A stretch of DNA of 56,470 nt, taken from assembly GCA_030447905.1 (NCBI GenBank), contig JAUJNZ010000002.1:111999-168468 (forward strand). Reading direction: 5' to 3'. Each line of letters starts with the position of its first letter. Within the stretch, counting starts at the first letter, position 1. Below the pieces are notes generated by a model. That model worked only from the letters and a program-made list of their open reading frames with translations, had not been told where the DNA came from and searched no databases. This document shows, piece after piece, positions 44,430 to 54,402 of the stretch. Position numbers and translations under genes: made by a program. This DNA is from Thermoleophilaceae bacterium (lineage in GTDB: Bacteria; Actinomycetota; Thermoleophilia; Solirubrobacterales; Thermoleophilaceae).

Positions 44430-45545
44430 GTGAGAGAGATCGAAACGCTCGAGGCCTTCGTCGAGCATGGCGGCGACCTCCGCGAGGTCGCCGTGCAGGG
44501 CGTGGACCTCGCCGAGGCGAAGTTGGACTGGGACGCGATCGACGTCCGGTCGACGCTGTTTCTCGGTTGCCGGTTCCCATCCGACGGCGTTCAGGCGAAC
44601 CTTCAGGGGCGGGGCGCGCTCGTCTTCCCACGGTTCGCCGACCGGCCTTACGACCCTTACCGCAGGGGCCTGTACACGCCCGCGGAGCTGCTGGAGGGCT
44701 GCCGATGGGGAAAGGTCTGGCAGAGCAGGGACCGCCACATCCATGCGTGCCGCGGGGAGGCATCTACCTGACGTGGCGGAGGCGCTGGCCCAGCGCCTCC
44801 ACGACTTTGCGATCGACGACGCCCTCGGCGACCTGATCGGCGAGTCGACCGAGGCTCGTCTCCGAAAGCGGATCGTCGGCATCATGGGCGGACACGCGAG
44901 GACGCGGGACTCGGAGGCCTACGCACGGGCTGCTCGCGTCGCGTGGCTGCTCGGGAGAGACCACCTCGTGGTGACGGGCGGAGGCCCCGGCATCATGGAG
45001 GCGGGAAACCTCGGGGCGTATCTCAGCGATCGAAGCGAAGCGGCGCTCGAGACGGCGCTCGATCTGCTGCAACAGGCGCCTTCGCCCGACGATCCGGCTT
45101 ATCACCGGGCCGCGGAGGCCGTGCGCGTAGCCTTTCCGTCCGGTCGGATAACCTCGCGGTACCCACTTGGTTCTATGGCTTCGAACCCATCAACCTGTTC
45201 GGGTCGCATATCGCGAAGTACTTCTCGAACAGCGTCCGGGAGGACGGCCTGCTGGCGATCTGCCTTCACGGCATCGTGTTCGCAGAGGGATCGGCGGGCA
45301 CCGTGCAGGAGGTCTTCATGGATGCAGCCCAGAACCATTACGCGACGTTCGACCACCGCAGCCCAATGGCATTTCTGGGTCGGGACCGCTACGAGCCCTC
45401 GAGCGGCGTCGGTGTGTACCCGACGCTCCTGGCGGAGGCCAAGGACTACGCGGACCTGCTGACGCTTTCCGATTCCCCCGATGAGGTCGCCGCCTTCATC
45501 CGTGCGTCAGCCCCTGCACCCCGGGCCGAGAGGCCGTTCGCCTGA
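44430..45545 (+). pseudogene. LOG-family Rossmann nucleotide-binding protein, two frameshifts
   Basis: Three segments in two frames make up one ~370-residue LOG/YgdH-type protein. Segment 1 (GTG at 44430 to ~44765) is an N-terminal domain: LFLGCRFPSDGVQANLQGRG, YDPYRRGLYTPAELLEG. Segment 2 (~44765-45140, shifted by one) holds GIMGGHARTRDSEAYARAAR and VTGGGPGIMEAGNLGAYL, the nucleotide-binding motif of LOG proteins. Segment 3 (from ~45145, back in the first frame) holds WFYGFEPINLFGSHIAKYFS and EGSAGTVQEVFMDAAQNHYA, equal to the PGGxGTxxE region. LOG proteins are nucleotide-5'-monophosphate phosphoribohydrolases, but this long form has no proven role. The shifts cancel, which is compatible with indel errors. 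Confidence 0.78.
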
Positions 45546-45642
45546 GATGGCGAGCGAACGAGTACTTGAATCCCCGACCGTAACGCGCCGCGCCGCACAG
45601 CGCGCGACAATGCTCTGACCCCAAAGCGAGAGGAGATACGCC

Positions 45643-46230
45643 GTGGACCTCATCGACCGGATCAGGAACGACATCGATAGCCGCCTGGAGGAGCTGCGAC
45701 CTCAGATCGAGGAGATCCCGAGGCTCGAGTCCGTCCTCGCGGCCCTCGAGGCGACCGGTGATGGCCAGAGCCCAAGCGGCGGCGCGCGCACCGCACGTGG
45801 TCGCGGACGGACCCGCGGTCGCGCCACCGGCGCCGCGACGACGTCGCGGTCGTCCCGCCCGCGCCGGCGCGCGCGCCGGGGTCAGCGCCGCGAGGAGTTC
45901 CTCCAGCTCGTCAAGGGCCAGCCCGAGATCACGATCGCCGAGGCCGCCCGCCAGATCGGCGTCTCCCCGCCCCAGATCTCGACGCTTGTGCGACGGCTCG
46001 AGGACGAGGGCGTGATCGAGCGCGCGGACGGGCGGTTCGTGCTCATCGCTCCGGCCGCCTCGGAGGCCACACCAGAGGAGGTCACGGTGATCGAGGGCGA
46101 TGCGGGGTCGCCGGACGAGGACGTCCAGGGGCCGGGCGTGGAGGGGCTCGCGCCCGAGGCCGGGGGGAATGAGGAGGAGCTCGCTCCGGAAGCCGCGCGC
46201 GACGAGGCCGGTCGGCCGCAGGCGACCTGA
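45643..46230 (+). CDS. Winged-helix (MarR-type HTH) DNA-binding protein
   Basis: A 195-residue protein, GTG start behind GAGAGGAG. Residues 1-40 form a coiled-coil-like helix (RIRNDIDSRLEELRPQIEEI), then comes a Ser/Arg-rich basic linker, then a winged-helix domain (~85-135: FLQLVKGQPEITIAEAARQI, GVSPPQISTLVRRLEDEGVI) and an acidic C-terminal tail. This order, with dimerisation helix, basic linker and HTH, recurs in Thermoleophilia-like actinobacteria. Targets unknown; the basic linker suggests nucleoid or general DNA contact (inference). Confidence 0.8.
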   Translation: MDLIDRIRNDIDSRLEELRPQIEEIPRLESVLAALEATGDGQSPSGGARTARGRGRTRGRATGAATTSRSSRPRRRARRGQRREEFLQLVKGQPEITIAEAARQIGVSPPQISTLVRRLEDEGVIERADGRFVLIAPAASEATPEEVTVIEGDAGSPDEDVQGPGVEGLAPEAGGNEEELAPEAARDEAGRPQAT

Positions 46231-46330
46231 GGACGAGCGCGGAGGGAACCTACGCGCCGCCCCTTCGAGCGCCCAGCGGGCAACGACGCACGAGCTCGGA
46301 GCCTTTCTTCCCCGTCGCAGCTGATTCGGG

Positions 46331-47656
46331 TCACCGATTACCGCGCGCCATCGCCTCGAGGTCGAGCGCCTCGTCGAGGGTCGACTCGTCGACGCCCTGC
46401 TCGCGAGCGACCTCGCGCAGCATCCGCCCCGAGCGCGCGGCCTCCTGGACCAGCTGGGTCGCCCTGTCGTAGCCGATGTAGGGGTTGAGGGCGGTGGCGA
46501 TGGCGAGCGTGTTCTCGGCGTGGCGGGTCGTCTGGTCGACGTCGGCCTCGAGGCCGTCGACGCACTTCTCGGCCAGTAGCGTGGCGGCGCTCGCGAGCAG
46601 GCCGATCGACCCCAGCACGTTGCGGGCGATCATCGGCACGCGGACGTTCAGCTCGAACTGGCCCTGCGAGCCCGCCACGCTGACCGTAACGTCGTTTCCC
46701 ATCACCTGCGCAGCGACCTGGAGGACGACCTCTGGGATGACCGGGTTGACCTTGCCGGGCATGATCGACGAGCCCTTCTGGAGCTCGGGCAGGCGGAGCT
46801 CGGCGAGCCCCGTACGCGGGCCGGAGCCGAGTAGCGCGAGGTCGTTGGCGATCTTGGTCAGCGACACCGCGACGACCTTCAAAGCCCCCGAGAGCTCGAC
46901 GAGCGCGTCGCGGTTGCCCTGGGCCTCGAAGGGGTCGGCGGGAGCCTCGGCGAGCACGCCTGTTGAGTCCTTGATACGGGCGCGCACACCGGCCGCGAAG
47001 TCGGGATGGGTGTTTAGCCCCGTGCCGGTCGCGGTCCCCCCAAGGGGAATCTGGGCCACGCGCGGCAGCGTCGCCGCCACCCGCTCGCCCCCGAGGCGGA
47101 TCTGGGCCGCATAGCCTGAGAATTCCTGGCCGACGGTTACCGGCACGGCGTCCATGAGGTGCGTGCGGCCGGCCTTGACCACTCCGTCGAGCTCGCTCGC
47201 CTTGGAAGCGAAAGATGCCGAGAGCCGTCCGAGTGCGGGAAGGAGCCTGTCGCTGGTCTCCGCCAGGGCGGCCAGGTGCACCGCGGACGGAAAGACGTCG
47301 TTCGAGGACTGACCCATGTTGACGTGGTCGTTGGGATGCACGCCCTCGCCCGCGAGGGTGGCGATCACCTCGTTTGCGTTCATGTTCGACGAGGTGCCGG
47401 AGCCCGTCTGGAAGACGTCGACCGGAAACTGGTCGTCGTGGCGCCCGTGGGCGACCTGAGCGGCGGCCTCGGCGATGCGCTCGGCGAGGTCTGAGTCGAC
47501 CAACCCGAGCTCGGCGTTGGTCCGCGCCGCCGCACCCTTGATCCGGCCGAGCCAGTGGATCACGGGCGCCGGCACGCGCTCGCCCGAGACCGGGAAGTTG
47601 TCGATCGCCTTGCGGGTTTCCCCGCCCCAGAGCGGCTCGGTCGCCTGTTGGGTCAC
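46331..47656 (-). CDS. fumC: Class II fumarate hydratase
   Basis: A 441-residue class II fumarase that interconverts fumarate and malate in the TCA cycle without an iron-sulfur cluster. [60 protein letters not shown] and [17 protein letters not shown] (the superfamily signature with the catalytic Ser loop) are all present. GTG start at 47656 with AGGAGG upstream. The related aspartase is less likely given the close fumarase motif match. Confidence 0.95.
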   Translation of the reverse strand: MTQQATEPLWGGETRKAIDNFPVSGERVPAPVIHWLGRIKGAAARTNAELGLVDSDLAERIAEAAAQVAHGRHDDQFPVDVFQTGSGTSSNMNANEVIATLAGEGVHPNDHVNMGQSSNDVFPSAVHLAALAETSDRLLPALGRLSASFASKASELDGVVKAGRTHLMDAVPVTVGQEFSGYAAQIRLGGERVAATLPRVAQIPLGGTATGTGLNTHPDFAAGVRARIKDSTGVLAEAPADPFEAQGNRDALVELSGALKVVAVSLTKIANDLALLGSGPRTGLAELRLPELQKGSSIMPGKVNPVIPEVVLQVAAQVMGNDVTVSVAGSQGQFELNVRVPMIARNVLGSIGLLASAATLLAEKCVDGLEADVDQTTRHAENTLAIATALNPYIGYDRATQLVQEAARSGRMLREVAREQGVDESTLDEALDLEAMARGNR

Positions 47657-47738
47657 CGGTAAGGCCTCCTATGCGCGGGGTCTCGGTCGTCCAGAATCTT
47701 GCCCGGCGACTGTACCGGCGCCGGCAACGCCCGCTGCC

Positions 47739-48209
47739 CTAGCCGGTGCTGCGCCCGGCCCGCAGCCCCTCCCGAACCGCCCGCGACCCCGGGTCGACGA
47801 GTGCGAGCTCCTGCTCGATCCGTCGCACGAGCTCGGAGTTGATCCCCTGAGCGTTCGCTCGGCCCGCGCCGCGCTGCACCGCCCCCACGAGGTAGCCGAG
47901 TCGCACCGCGGCCTCGCCCTCGGGTCGCCGTTCCGCGGGTCTCGCGAGCTCGCTTGCCGCCCCGACGAGGGACGTACCGACGGCCTGTAGGTCGGTCCCG
48001 TCGCTCGTGGGATGGAGGCAGGCCGACAGGGGCGTCCCGTCGATGCGCACAGGCCGCGGCGCCGACCGGAGAGCGTCCCGAACGGCCTCGGGACCCACCG
48101 CGCACGCCAGGGGCAGGGGCTCGTCGCCGTCCTGGGGAGCGCAACCAATCGCGACGGTGGCCACCACGATCAGACCGACCGCCGGGCGGGCGCCCCGGTA
48201 ACCGATCAA
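47739..48209 (-). CDS. Hypothetical lipoprotein
   Basis: A 156-residue protein with a lipoprotein signal peptide: ARPAVGLIVVATVAIGCAPQ (lipobox AIGC, Cys near residue 23). The mature part has two further Cys and an Asp/Arg-rich helical C-terminus (LVRRIEQELALVDPGSRAVR). The TTG start at 48209 is inferred from the GGAGAG upstream and the signal peptide position. It is downstream of the diguanylate cyclase gene on the same strand. Function unknown. Confidence 0.65.
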   Translation of the reverse strand: MIGYRGARPAVGLIVVATVAIGCAPQDGDEPLPLACAVGPEAVRDALRSAPRPVRIDGTPLSACLHPTSDGTDLQAVGTSLVGAASELARPAERRPEGEAAVRLGYLVGAVQRGAGRANAQGINSELVRRIEQELALVDPGSRAVREGLRAGRSTG

Positions 48210-48334
48210 GACACGGGCTCTCCAGCGACTTCCCCAAAGCACCCTAGCGGCGCACCTCCTCCCTGGATCGCAAGGTCGGCCCGGTGCGGGACGATTGTGC
48301 CAACGGGGACTCGGAGCAGCTTCGCCGGCCGGCT

Positions 48335-49219
48335 TCAGGCCGCGATTCGAGCCGGTGCGCGCCTCGATTCGCCCCGCGAGCGGCGTTTGTCCTCTGCCTG
48401 GGCGACATCGGCGGCGGCCATGATCGCCGCCGCACTCGCACCGTCCTCGGGGAAGATCGCGTAGCCCACGCTCCCGCTCAGGTCGTGGAAGCCGCCAGTG
48501 GACCGCCGGATCGCCGGCCGCAGGCGCTCCTGGAGGTGTGTCGCCTCCTCGCGATCGGTCTCCGGGGCGAGCACGCAGAACTCGTCGCCGCCAAGGCGCG
48601 CGACCGTGTCCTGCTCGCGCACGGCGGCCTTGAGGGCAAGCCCCACGTCGCGCAGTAGCTCGTCGCCGCCGGAGTGACCGAAGCGCTCGTTGATCGACTT
48701 GAAGTCGTTGAGGTCGAGCATCATCAGCGCAAAGCTCCGCCCGTGGCGGCTGTGGCGCGCGACCTCGTAGGCGAGGCGATCGCCGAGCGCGCGGCGGTTG
48801 CAGAGGCCCGTGAGGGGATCGAGGCGCGCCAGCGCCTGGAGCGCCGCCTGACCGCTCTCGAGGCGCTCGCGCCCGAGCCGCGCGATGGCCGCGCTCAGTC
48901 CGGGCACCGCGATCGCGAGGATCGCCGGAGGCAGGGACCCGAGGCCGGGATCGAGAAGTGCCGGCGCGGCGGCGGCGACGATCGCGAAGGTCGCGAGCAG
49001 GGCCGCCGCGGCGCGAGCCCGAATCACGGCGCCCGCCAGCACCGCGACCGGCACACACAGCCAGTAGGCCTCTGCCCCCGCGACGGCTACGGCCGCGGCC
49101 ACCCCGAGTGCGCTCACCGGCACCGCGGTCAGGGGAGGAGAGAGGTGACCCGCTCGCCGCCCCCCACGAGAAGGCCCTCTCGTAGCCCTTCTCTCGACGC
49201 GTCCATGCACCTGAGGCAT
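48335..49219 (-). CDS. GGDEF-domain diguanylate cyclase, membrane-bound
   Basis: A ~294-residue protein with about five short membrane helices in the first 130 residues (VSALGVAAAVAVAGAEAYWL, CVPVAVLAGAVIRARAAAAL) and a C-terminal GGDEF domain: LARLDPLTGLCNRRALGDRL, MMLDLNDFKSINERFGHSGG (metal-binding and substrate segments) and RLGGDEFCVLAPE (active GGDEF). It makes cyclic di-GMP from two GTP. An intact RxxD-type inhibitory site before GGDEF is not seen. No sensory domain beyond the membrane part. The start is uncertain; ATG at 49219 is the first with a plausible N-terminus. Confidence 0.88.
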   Translation of the reverse strand: MPQVHGRVERRATRGPSRGGRRAGHLSPPLTAVPVSALGVAAAVAVAGAEAYWLCVPVAVLAGAVIRARAAAALLATFAIVAAAAPALLDPGLGSLPPAILAIAVPGLSAAIARLGRERLESGQAALQALARLDPLTGLCNRRALGDRLAYEVARHSRHGRSFALMMLDLNDFKSINERFGHSGGDELLRDVGLALKAAVREQDTVARLGGDEFCVLAPETDREEATHLQERLRPAIRRSTGGFHDLSGSVGYAIFPEDGASAAAIMAAADVAQAEDKRRSRGESRRAPARIAA

Positions 49220-49345
49220 CTTCGCTACCGAGCCGGTCAGATCCTGCCTTTTCCCGACCGGACTACCGCGCACAGAGCGAGAAAAAATCCGGCGGCGAGC
49301 CCCCGGTCGGCGGAGGCTGGGGAGTTCCTAGAATCGGACACCGCC

Positions 49346-52300
49346 ATGGCCCCCTTCCGCTCCGTCGAGCCCGGACAGTCCTTTCCCGCCCTCGAGGAGC
49401 AGGTGCTCGAGCGCTGGCGCGCGCGCGACGTCTTCGGCGAGTCGATCCGCCGCCGCGAGGGGGCACCGCCCTTCGTCTTCTACGAGGGCCCGCCCACCGC
49501 CAACGGCCGCCCCGGCTCCCACCATGTTCTCTCGCGGGTGTTCAAGGACGTCTTTCCGCGCTTCAAGACGATGCGCGGGCATCTCGTCCACCGCAAGGCG
49601 GGCTGGGACTGCCACGGCCTGCCCGTCGAGCTCGAGATCGAGCGGGAGCTGGGCATCTCCTCGAAGGAGGACATCGAGCGCTACGGGGTGGCCGAGTTCA
49701 ACGCGCGCTGCCGCGAGTCGGTGCTCGCCTACGTCGAGGAGTGGAATCGCCTGACCGAGCGGATCGGCTTCTGGATCGACACCGACGACGCCTACCTGAC
49801 CATGGACGACGACTACGTCGAGTCGGTGTGGTGGGCGCTCAAGGAGGTGTGGAAGCGGGGCCTGCTCGAGGAGGGGCGGCGGGTTGTGCCCTACTGCCCC
49901 CGCTGCGGGACCGCGCTGTCGTCGCACGAGGTCGCGCTCGGCTACCGCGACGTCGTCGACCCGTCGGTGTACGTGCGCTTCCCGGTGCGCGGCGAGGACG
50001 GCGTGTCGTTTCTCGGATGGACGACCACGCCGTGGACGCTGATCTCGAACGCCGCGCTCGCGGTCGCCTCCGACGTGACCTACGTCCGCGCGCGCGTGGG
50101 CGACGAGACCTTGGTCCTGGCTGAAGCGCTCGTCGAGCGGGTTCTCGGCGAGGGGGTGCCGATCGAGGCTCGTATGCCGGGGTCAGAGCTCGTCGGGCAG
50201 GCCTACGTCCCCCCCTTTCCCTACATCGACGACTACGGCCCGCGCGGCCACACCGTCCTCGAGGGCGACTTCGTGACCACCGACGAGGGCACGGGCGTCG
50301 TCCACACGGCCGTCGCCTTCGGCGAGGACGACTTCCGCCTCGGCGAGCGCTACGGCCTCACCGTCATCAACCCCGTCCGCGAGGACGGCACCTTCGACGA
50401 GCGCGGCGGCCCGTTCGCCGGGCGCTTCGTCAAGGACGCCGACCCCGACATCGTCGAGGCCCTGCGCGAGTCCGGTCGCCTGCTGCGCTCCGAGCGCTTC
50501 GAGCACGCCTACCCCCACTGCTGGCGCTGCGGGACGCCGCTCCTCTACTACGCCAAGGCGAGCTGGTACGTCCGCACCACCGCCATCCGCGACGAACTGC
50601 TGGCCGCCAACGAGGAGATCGCCTGGTACCCAGCACACATCAAGCACGGCCGCTTCGGCAAGTGGCTCGAGAACAACGTCGACTGGGCGCTGTCGCGCGA
50701 GCGCTACTGGGGCACGCCGCTGCCGGTGTGGAGGTGCGAGAGCGGCGACCACGAGGTCTGCGTGGGCTCGGTGGCCGAGCTGAGCGAGCTCGCGGGGACC
50801 GACGCGGTGCCGTCCGATCTCCACAAGCCCTACATCGACGACGTGACCTTCCCGTGCCCGGACTGCGGCGATGAGATGCGTCGCGTACCCGAGGTCATCG
50901 ACGCCTGGTGGGACTCCGGATCGATGCCCTTCGCCCAGTGGCACGCGCCCTTCGAGGACGGCGATACCTTCGACGAGCGCTTCCCGGCCGACTACATCTG
51001 CGAGGCGCTCGACCAGACGCGCGGCTGGTTCTACTCGTTGCTCGCGGTCTCGACGCTCCTCTACGGGCGGTCCTCTTACCGCACGGTGCTGTGCCTCGGC
51101 CTGATCCTCGATCCCGAGGGCCACAAGATGTCGAAGAGCAGCGGCAACGTGGTCGTCCCGTGGGACGTGATCGAGCGGCACGGCGCCGACGCCTTCCGCT
51201 GGTACTACTTCACCTCCAAGCAGCCCTGGGACGGCTACCGCTTCTCGCTCGAGACCGTCGGCGAGTCGGTGCGCCAGTTCATGCTGACGCTCTGGAACAC
51301 CTACTCGTTCCTGGTGCTGTACGCGAACGCTGGGGAGGTCACGCCGCCGGCGCTGAACGAGGCCGACTCGGACGGGTTCACCGATCTCGACCGCTGGGCG
51401 CTCTCCCGGCTGCAGGCGACGATCGAGCTCGTGATCGACCGCCTCGAGGATTACGACACGACCCTCGCCGGCCGTGCCCTCGCGGCCTACGTCGACGAGC
51501 TCTCCAACTGGTACGTGCGCCGCTCGCGCCGGCGCTTCTGGGACGGCGACCCGACGGCGTTCTCGGTGCTGCGCCACTGCCTCGTCGAGCTCTCGAAGCT
51601 GCTCGCGCCGCTCGTCCCGTTCGTAGCCGACGAGATATACGAGAACCTGGAGGCTTCAGAGCCGTCCGTGCACCTGTGCGACTTTCCGGCCTACGACCCC
51701 ACGCATCGCGACGAGGGCCTCGAAGCCGCGATGAGCACCGTGCGCGAGGCGGTGGAGCTCGGCCGTGCGGCTCGGGCCCAAGCCAAGGTGAAGGTCCGCC
51801 AGCCGCTCGGGGAGGCGATCGTGGTCGCCCGCGAGGGCGAGCAGGCCGCGATCGAGCGCCTCGCACCGCTCGTGCTGGAGGAGCTGAACGTCAAGCGCCT
51901 GCGGTTCGTCACCGACGCCGACGAGCTCGGGGAGTGGGAGCTCAAGCCCAACTACCGCGCGCTCGGACCGCGCTTCGGCAAGCGGATGCCGCAGGTGGCG
52001 GCGGCGGTGGGGGCGCTCGACGCCCGCTCGGCGGCGGCGACCCTCCGCAGCGGCGGGAGTGTCGGCGTGGCCGTCGACGGTCACGAGCACGCGCTCGGCG
52101 CGGACGACGTCCAGCTCGTGCTCAGGCCGCGCGAGGGCTACCAGCTCGAGCGCGCGGGAGGCCACGCCGTGGCCCTCGACCTCGAGCTCGACGACGCGCT
52201 GCGCCGCGAGGGCCTCGCCCGCGAAGTCGTGCACGCGGTGCAGGCGGCGCGCAAGGGAGCGGGGCTTGCGGTGGAAGATAGGGTCGAGCTCGCCTTGTCG

Positions 52301-52480
52301 GGCGACGAGGAGTTGCTCGAGGCGGTGCGGGCCCACGAGGGATACGTGACCGCAGAGACCTTGGCGGTGGAGCTCGCGTACGCGGGCACGGGTCCGGGCG
52401 CAGTCACCGGACACTCCGCCCAGATCGAAGGCCGCGAGATCGCCATCGGCCTGGTGCGGACGTCGGGTCATGGCTCCTAA
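49346..52480 (+). CDS. ileS: Isoleucyl-tRNA synthetase (type 2-like) with altered HIGH motif
   Basis: A 1044-residue class I synthetase that charges tRNA-Ile. Catalytic-domain start FVFYEGPPTANGRPGSHHVL, editing domain around residues 200-400 (GWTTTPWTLISNAALAV, EGDFVTTDEGTGVVHTA), CPRCG and CPDCG zinc-type pairs, KMSKS at Lys594-Ser598 (HKMSKSSGNVVVP) and a long C-terminal anticodon-binding part. The position that is HxGH in nearly all class I enzymes reads G57-S58-H59-H60, i.e. first and third residues exchanged. Such GxHH motifs are known from type 2 enzymes with very high mupirocin resistance. ATG at 49346, with TAGAAT 11 bases upstream. No T-box leader is seen. Confidence 0.95.
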   Translation: MAPFRSVEPGQSFPALEEQVLERWRARDVFGESIRRREGAPPFVFYEGPPTANGRPGSHHVLSRVFKDVFPRFKTMRGHLVHRKAGWDCHGLPVELEIERELGISSKEDIERYGVAEFNARCRESVLAYVEEWNRLTERIGFWIDTDDAYLTMDDDYVESVWWALKEVWKRGLLEEGRRVVPYCPRCGTALSSHEVALGYRDVVDPSVYVRFPVRGEDGVSFLGWTTTPWTLISNAALAVASDVTYVRARVGDETLVLAEALVERVLGEGVPIEARMPGSELVGQAYVPPFPYIDDYGPRGHTVLEGDFVTTDEGTGVVHTAVAFGEDDFRLGERYGLTVINPVREDGTFDERGGPFAGRFVKDADPDIVEALRESGRLLRSERFEHAYPHCWRCGTPLLYYAKASWYVRTTAIRDELLAANEEIAWYPAHIKHGRFGKWLENNVDWALSRERYWGTPLPVWRCESGDHEVCVGSVAELSELAGTDAVPSDLHKPYIDDVTFPCPDCGDEMRRVPEVIDAWWDSGSMPFAQWHAPFEDGDTFDERFPADYICEALDQTRGWFYSLLAVSTLLYGRSSYRTVLCLGLILDPEGHKMSKSSGNVVVPWDVIERHGADAFRWYYFTSKQPWDGYRFSLETVGESVRQFMLTLWNTYSFLVLYANAGEVTPPALNEADSDGFTDLDRWALSRLQATIELVIDRLEDYDTTLAGRALAAYVDELSNWYVRRSRRRFWDGDPTAFSVLRHCLVELSKLLAPLVPFVADEIYENLEASEPSVHLCDFPAYDPTHRDEGLEAAMSTVREAVELGRAARAQAKVKVRQPLGEAIVVAREGEQAAIERLAPLVLEELNVKRLRFVTDADELGEWELKPNYRALGPRFGKRMPQVAAAVGALDARSAAATLRSGGSVGVAVDGHEHALGADDVQLVLRPREGYQLERAGGHAVALDLELDDALRREGLAREVVHAVQAARKGAGLAVEDRVELALSGDEELLEAVRAHEGYVTAETLAVELAYAGTGPGAVTGHSAQIEGREIAIGLVRTSGHGS

Positions 52481-52701
52481 TCGAGAGCGCCTCGACACGT
52501 CCCGGGGTAGTCGGGCCATGACCGCGGTATGGGAACCGATGGCGCAGTCGCCGGAGAGCTGGTCGGAGGCCGATCCCATCGATAGCCTCTGGGGTGAAGC
52601 GGGGCAGGACGCGTCCAACCACTGGCGTGAGTTTGCGTCTTTACGGACAGAATGTCCCAGCAGTCCCCCGTGATCCCTGTCCGGGGCCGACGCGAGCCTC
52701 C

Positions 52702-54162
52702 ATGGAAGCCGAGTCCCTCACCCTTCACCGCCCGCGACTGCCCCGCCCGCGACACCTCCTCGCTGCCTTCAGCGACGAGCGCCTCGCCACCGAGCTCAAG
52801 CGCGGTAACAACACCGCCTTCTCGGTCTTATACGACCGCCACCACCGCGGACTCCTTGCCCTTTGCCGTCACATGCTCGTCTCCCGGGAGGACGCCGAGG
52901 ACGCGCTCCAGCAGACCCTTGCCTCGGCCTTTCGCGCCTTGCAGGGCGATCAACCGGCGCAGGTCAAGCCGTGGCTCTACGTCATCGCGCGCAATCGGTG
53001 CCTCACGATGCTGCGCGCGCGCCGTGAGACACCGGTCGAGGAAGTGGTGCGAGATCCCACGGCAGGGCTCTCCGAGGAAGTCGAGCGGCGTACCGAGCTC
53101 CGCGAGCTGCTCGCCGACCTCGACCACCTGCCCGAGCGTCAGAAGACTGCGCTCGTCCTTTCGGAGCTGGGTGCCCTCGATCACGCTCAGATCGCCCAGG
53201 TCCTCGAATGTGAGACGAAGCAGGTGAAGGCGCTCGTGTTCCAGGCCCGCTCGGCCCTGATCGAGGATCGCCGTGCCCGGGAGGTTCCGTGCGCGGAGAT
53301 CCGCGAGCAGCTTGCCACCGCAAGCGCCGGAAAGCTGCGACGGAGCTCCCTGCGCCGGCACGTTCGGGTCTGCTCTGGTTGCGCCGAATTCCGCGACGAG
53401 GTTCGGCGCCAGCGCAGGATGCTGGCCGCCGCCCTTCCGGTGGTGCCCTCCTTCGGTCTCAAGGAGAGCGCCCTGGCCGCGGTCGGAATGGGAGGCGGTG
53501 GGGCCGCGAGCGGAGGAGGGCTCGTTGCCGCACTGGGGGCCCATGGAGCAGCGAAGGTGGCGGCGATCGCCATCGCTACCGGCGGCGCCATCGGCGGCGC
53601 GGCGATAGTCCACCCGCAGCTCGTGAGCAAGGAGCCAGCCGCCGCCGAGCGAACCATCGTCGAGGGGCGAGGCGGCGGGCCCGGGCGTTCGGTCGGGAGT
53701 CGAGAGCTCTCAGACGCCGGCCGGGCAAAGGGCTCCGTCGACCGGGACGCCGCCCGGGAGAAAGCAAGGGATAAACGCCGGCGCGACAATATGGGCTCGG
53801 GTGGGGATCGTGCCGCAGACGGGCGGAAAGAGAGCCTCAGCCATGGGCGCGCACGCGGCGTCGAGGAGCCCGCTCGGGCCAAACCCCCCAAAGACCAGGC
53901 GCAGCGCCGGGGCGAGGCCGCAGCTTCGCGGAACCATCGGGACCGAGGTAGGCGGGGAGCTTCGGCCCAAGGCAAACCGAGCGCCGCCTCTCGAGGACGC
54001 GGCGACAAGGGCAGCGGACGCAGGGCATTGAACGTGCCGGACGCCGGCGGGAACCGTCGGCTGCGAGGCTCACTCACGAGTGGCAAAAAGGGCGTCGCTG
54101 CGGCCGTCAGGCGGCCTTTGGGCTCGAGGCAAGAGGCAGAGGGCAGAGGCGGGCTCGAGTAG
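52702..54162 (+). CDS. ECF sigma factor fused to a zinc-finger anti-sigma-like module
   Basis: A 486-residue protein. Residues ~25-190 are an ECF sigma-70 factor: region 2 (FSVLYDRHHRGLLALCRHML, REDAEDALQQTLASAFRAL) and region 4 (HLPERQKTALVLSELGALDH, AQIAQVLECETKQVKALVF). Next follows a zf-HC2-like segment (RRHVRVCSGCAEFRDEVRR with His-x3-Cys-x2-Cys), a Gly/Ala-rich membrane segment near residues 285-315 (KVAAIAIATGGAIGGAAIVH) and a ~165-residue basic, disordered tail rich in Arg, Lys, Gly and Ser. This is a sigma factor that carries its own anti-sigma and anchor. ATG at 52702. The upstream 220 bp hold no gene, and no convincing ECF promoter was seen. Confidence 0.88.
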   Translation: MEAESLTLHRPRLPRPRHLLAAFSDERLATELKRGNNTAFSVLYDRHHRGLLALCRHMLVSREDAEDALQQTLASAFRALQGDQPAQVKPWLYVIARNRCLTMLRARRETPVEEVVRDPTAGLSEEVERRTELRELLADLDHLPERQKTALVLSELGALDHAQIAQVLECETKQVKALVFQARSALIEDRRAREVPCAEIREQLATASAGKLRRSSLRRHVRVCSGCAEFRDEVRRQRRMLAAALPVVPSFGLKESALAAVGMGGGGAASGGGLVAALGAHGAAKVAAIAIATGGAIGGAAIVHPQLVSKEPAAAERTIVEGRGGGPGRSVGSRELSDAGRAKGSVDRDAAREKARDKRRRDNMGSGGDRAADGRKESLSHGRARGVEEPARAKPPKDQAQRRGEAAASRNHRDRGRRGASAQGKPSAASRGRGDKGSGRRALNVPDAGGNRRLRGSLTSGKKGVAAAVRRPLGSRQEAEGRGGLE

Positions 54163-54402
54163 CTCCTGACCCGGACGCCCGACGAGCTCCGGTATGGAGA
54201 GGTCTGAGGCGTGCTCTTTACACCCAACCTCCGGGCCGGCGGGACGTCGTATATCCATGTCCGAGGCCTTTGCAGGAAGGATTCGCGACGGCGACGCCAG
54301 CACTTCGACTGGCCTCCGTACGGGGGGCAAGCGGGTCCGGCCCCCTGGGACAGTCGACACCACCTGTCACAGACCAGCCGGTCGGGACCGGGAGGGAGTA
54401 CC

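Noticed and set aside
49220-49345. T-box riboswitch before ileS
   Set aside because: No T-box sequence, specifier hairpin or antiterminator found; the likely -10 lies only 11 bases before the start codon.
52532-52537. GGAACC hexamer upstream of the sigma factor as an ECF -35 element
   Set aside because: No CGTC or CGTT -10 at 16-17 bases downstream, so autoregulation cannot be supported from sequence.
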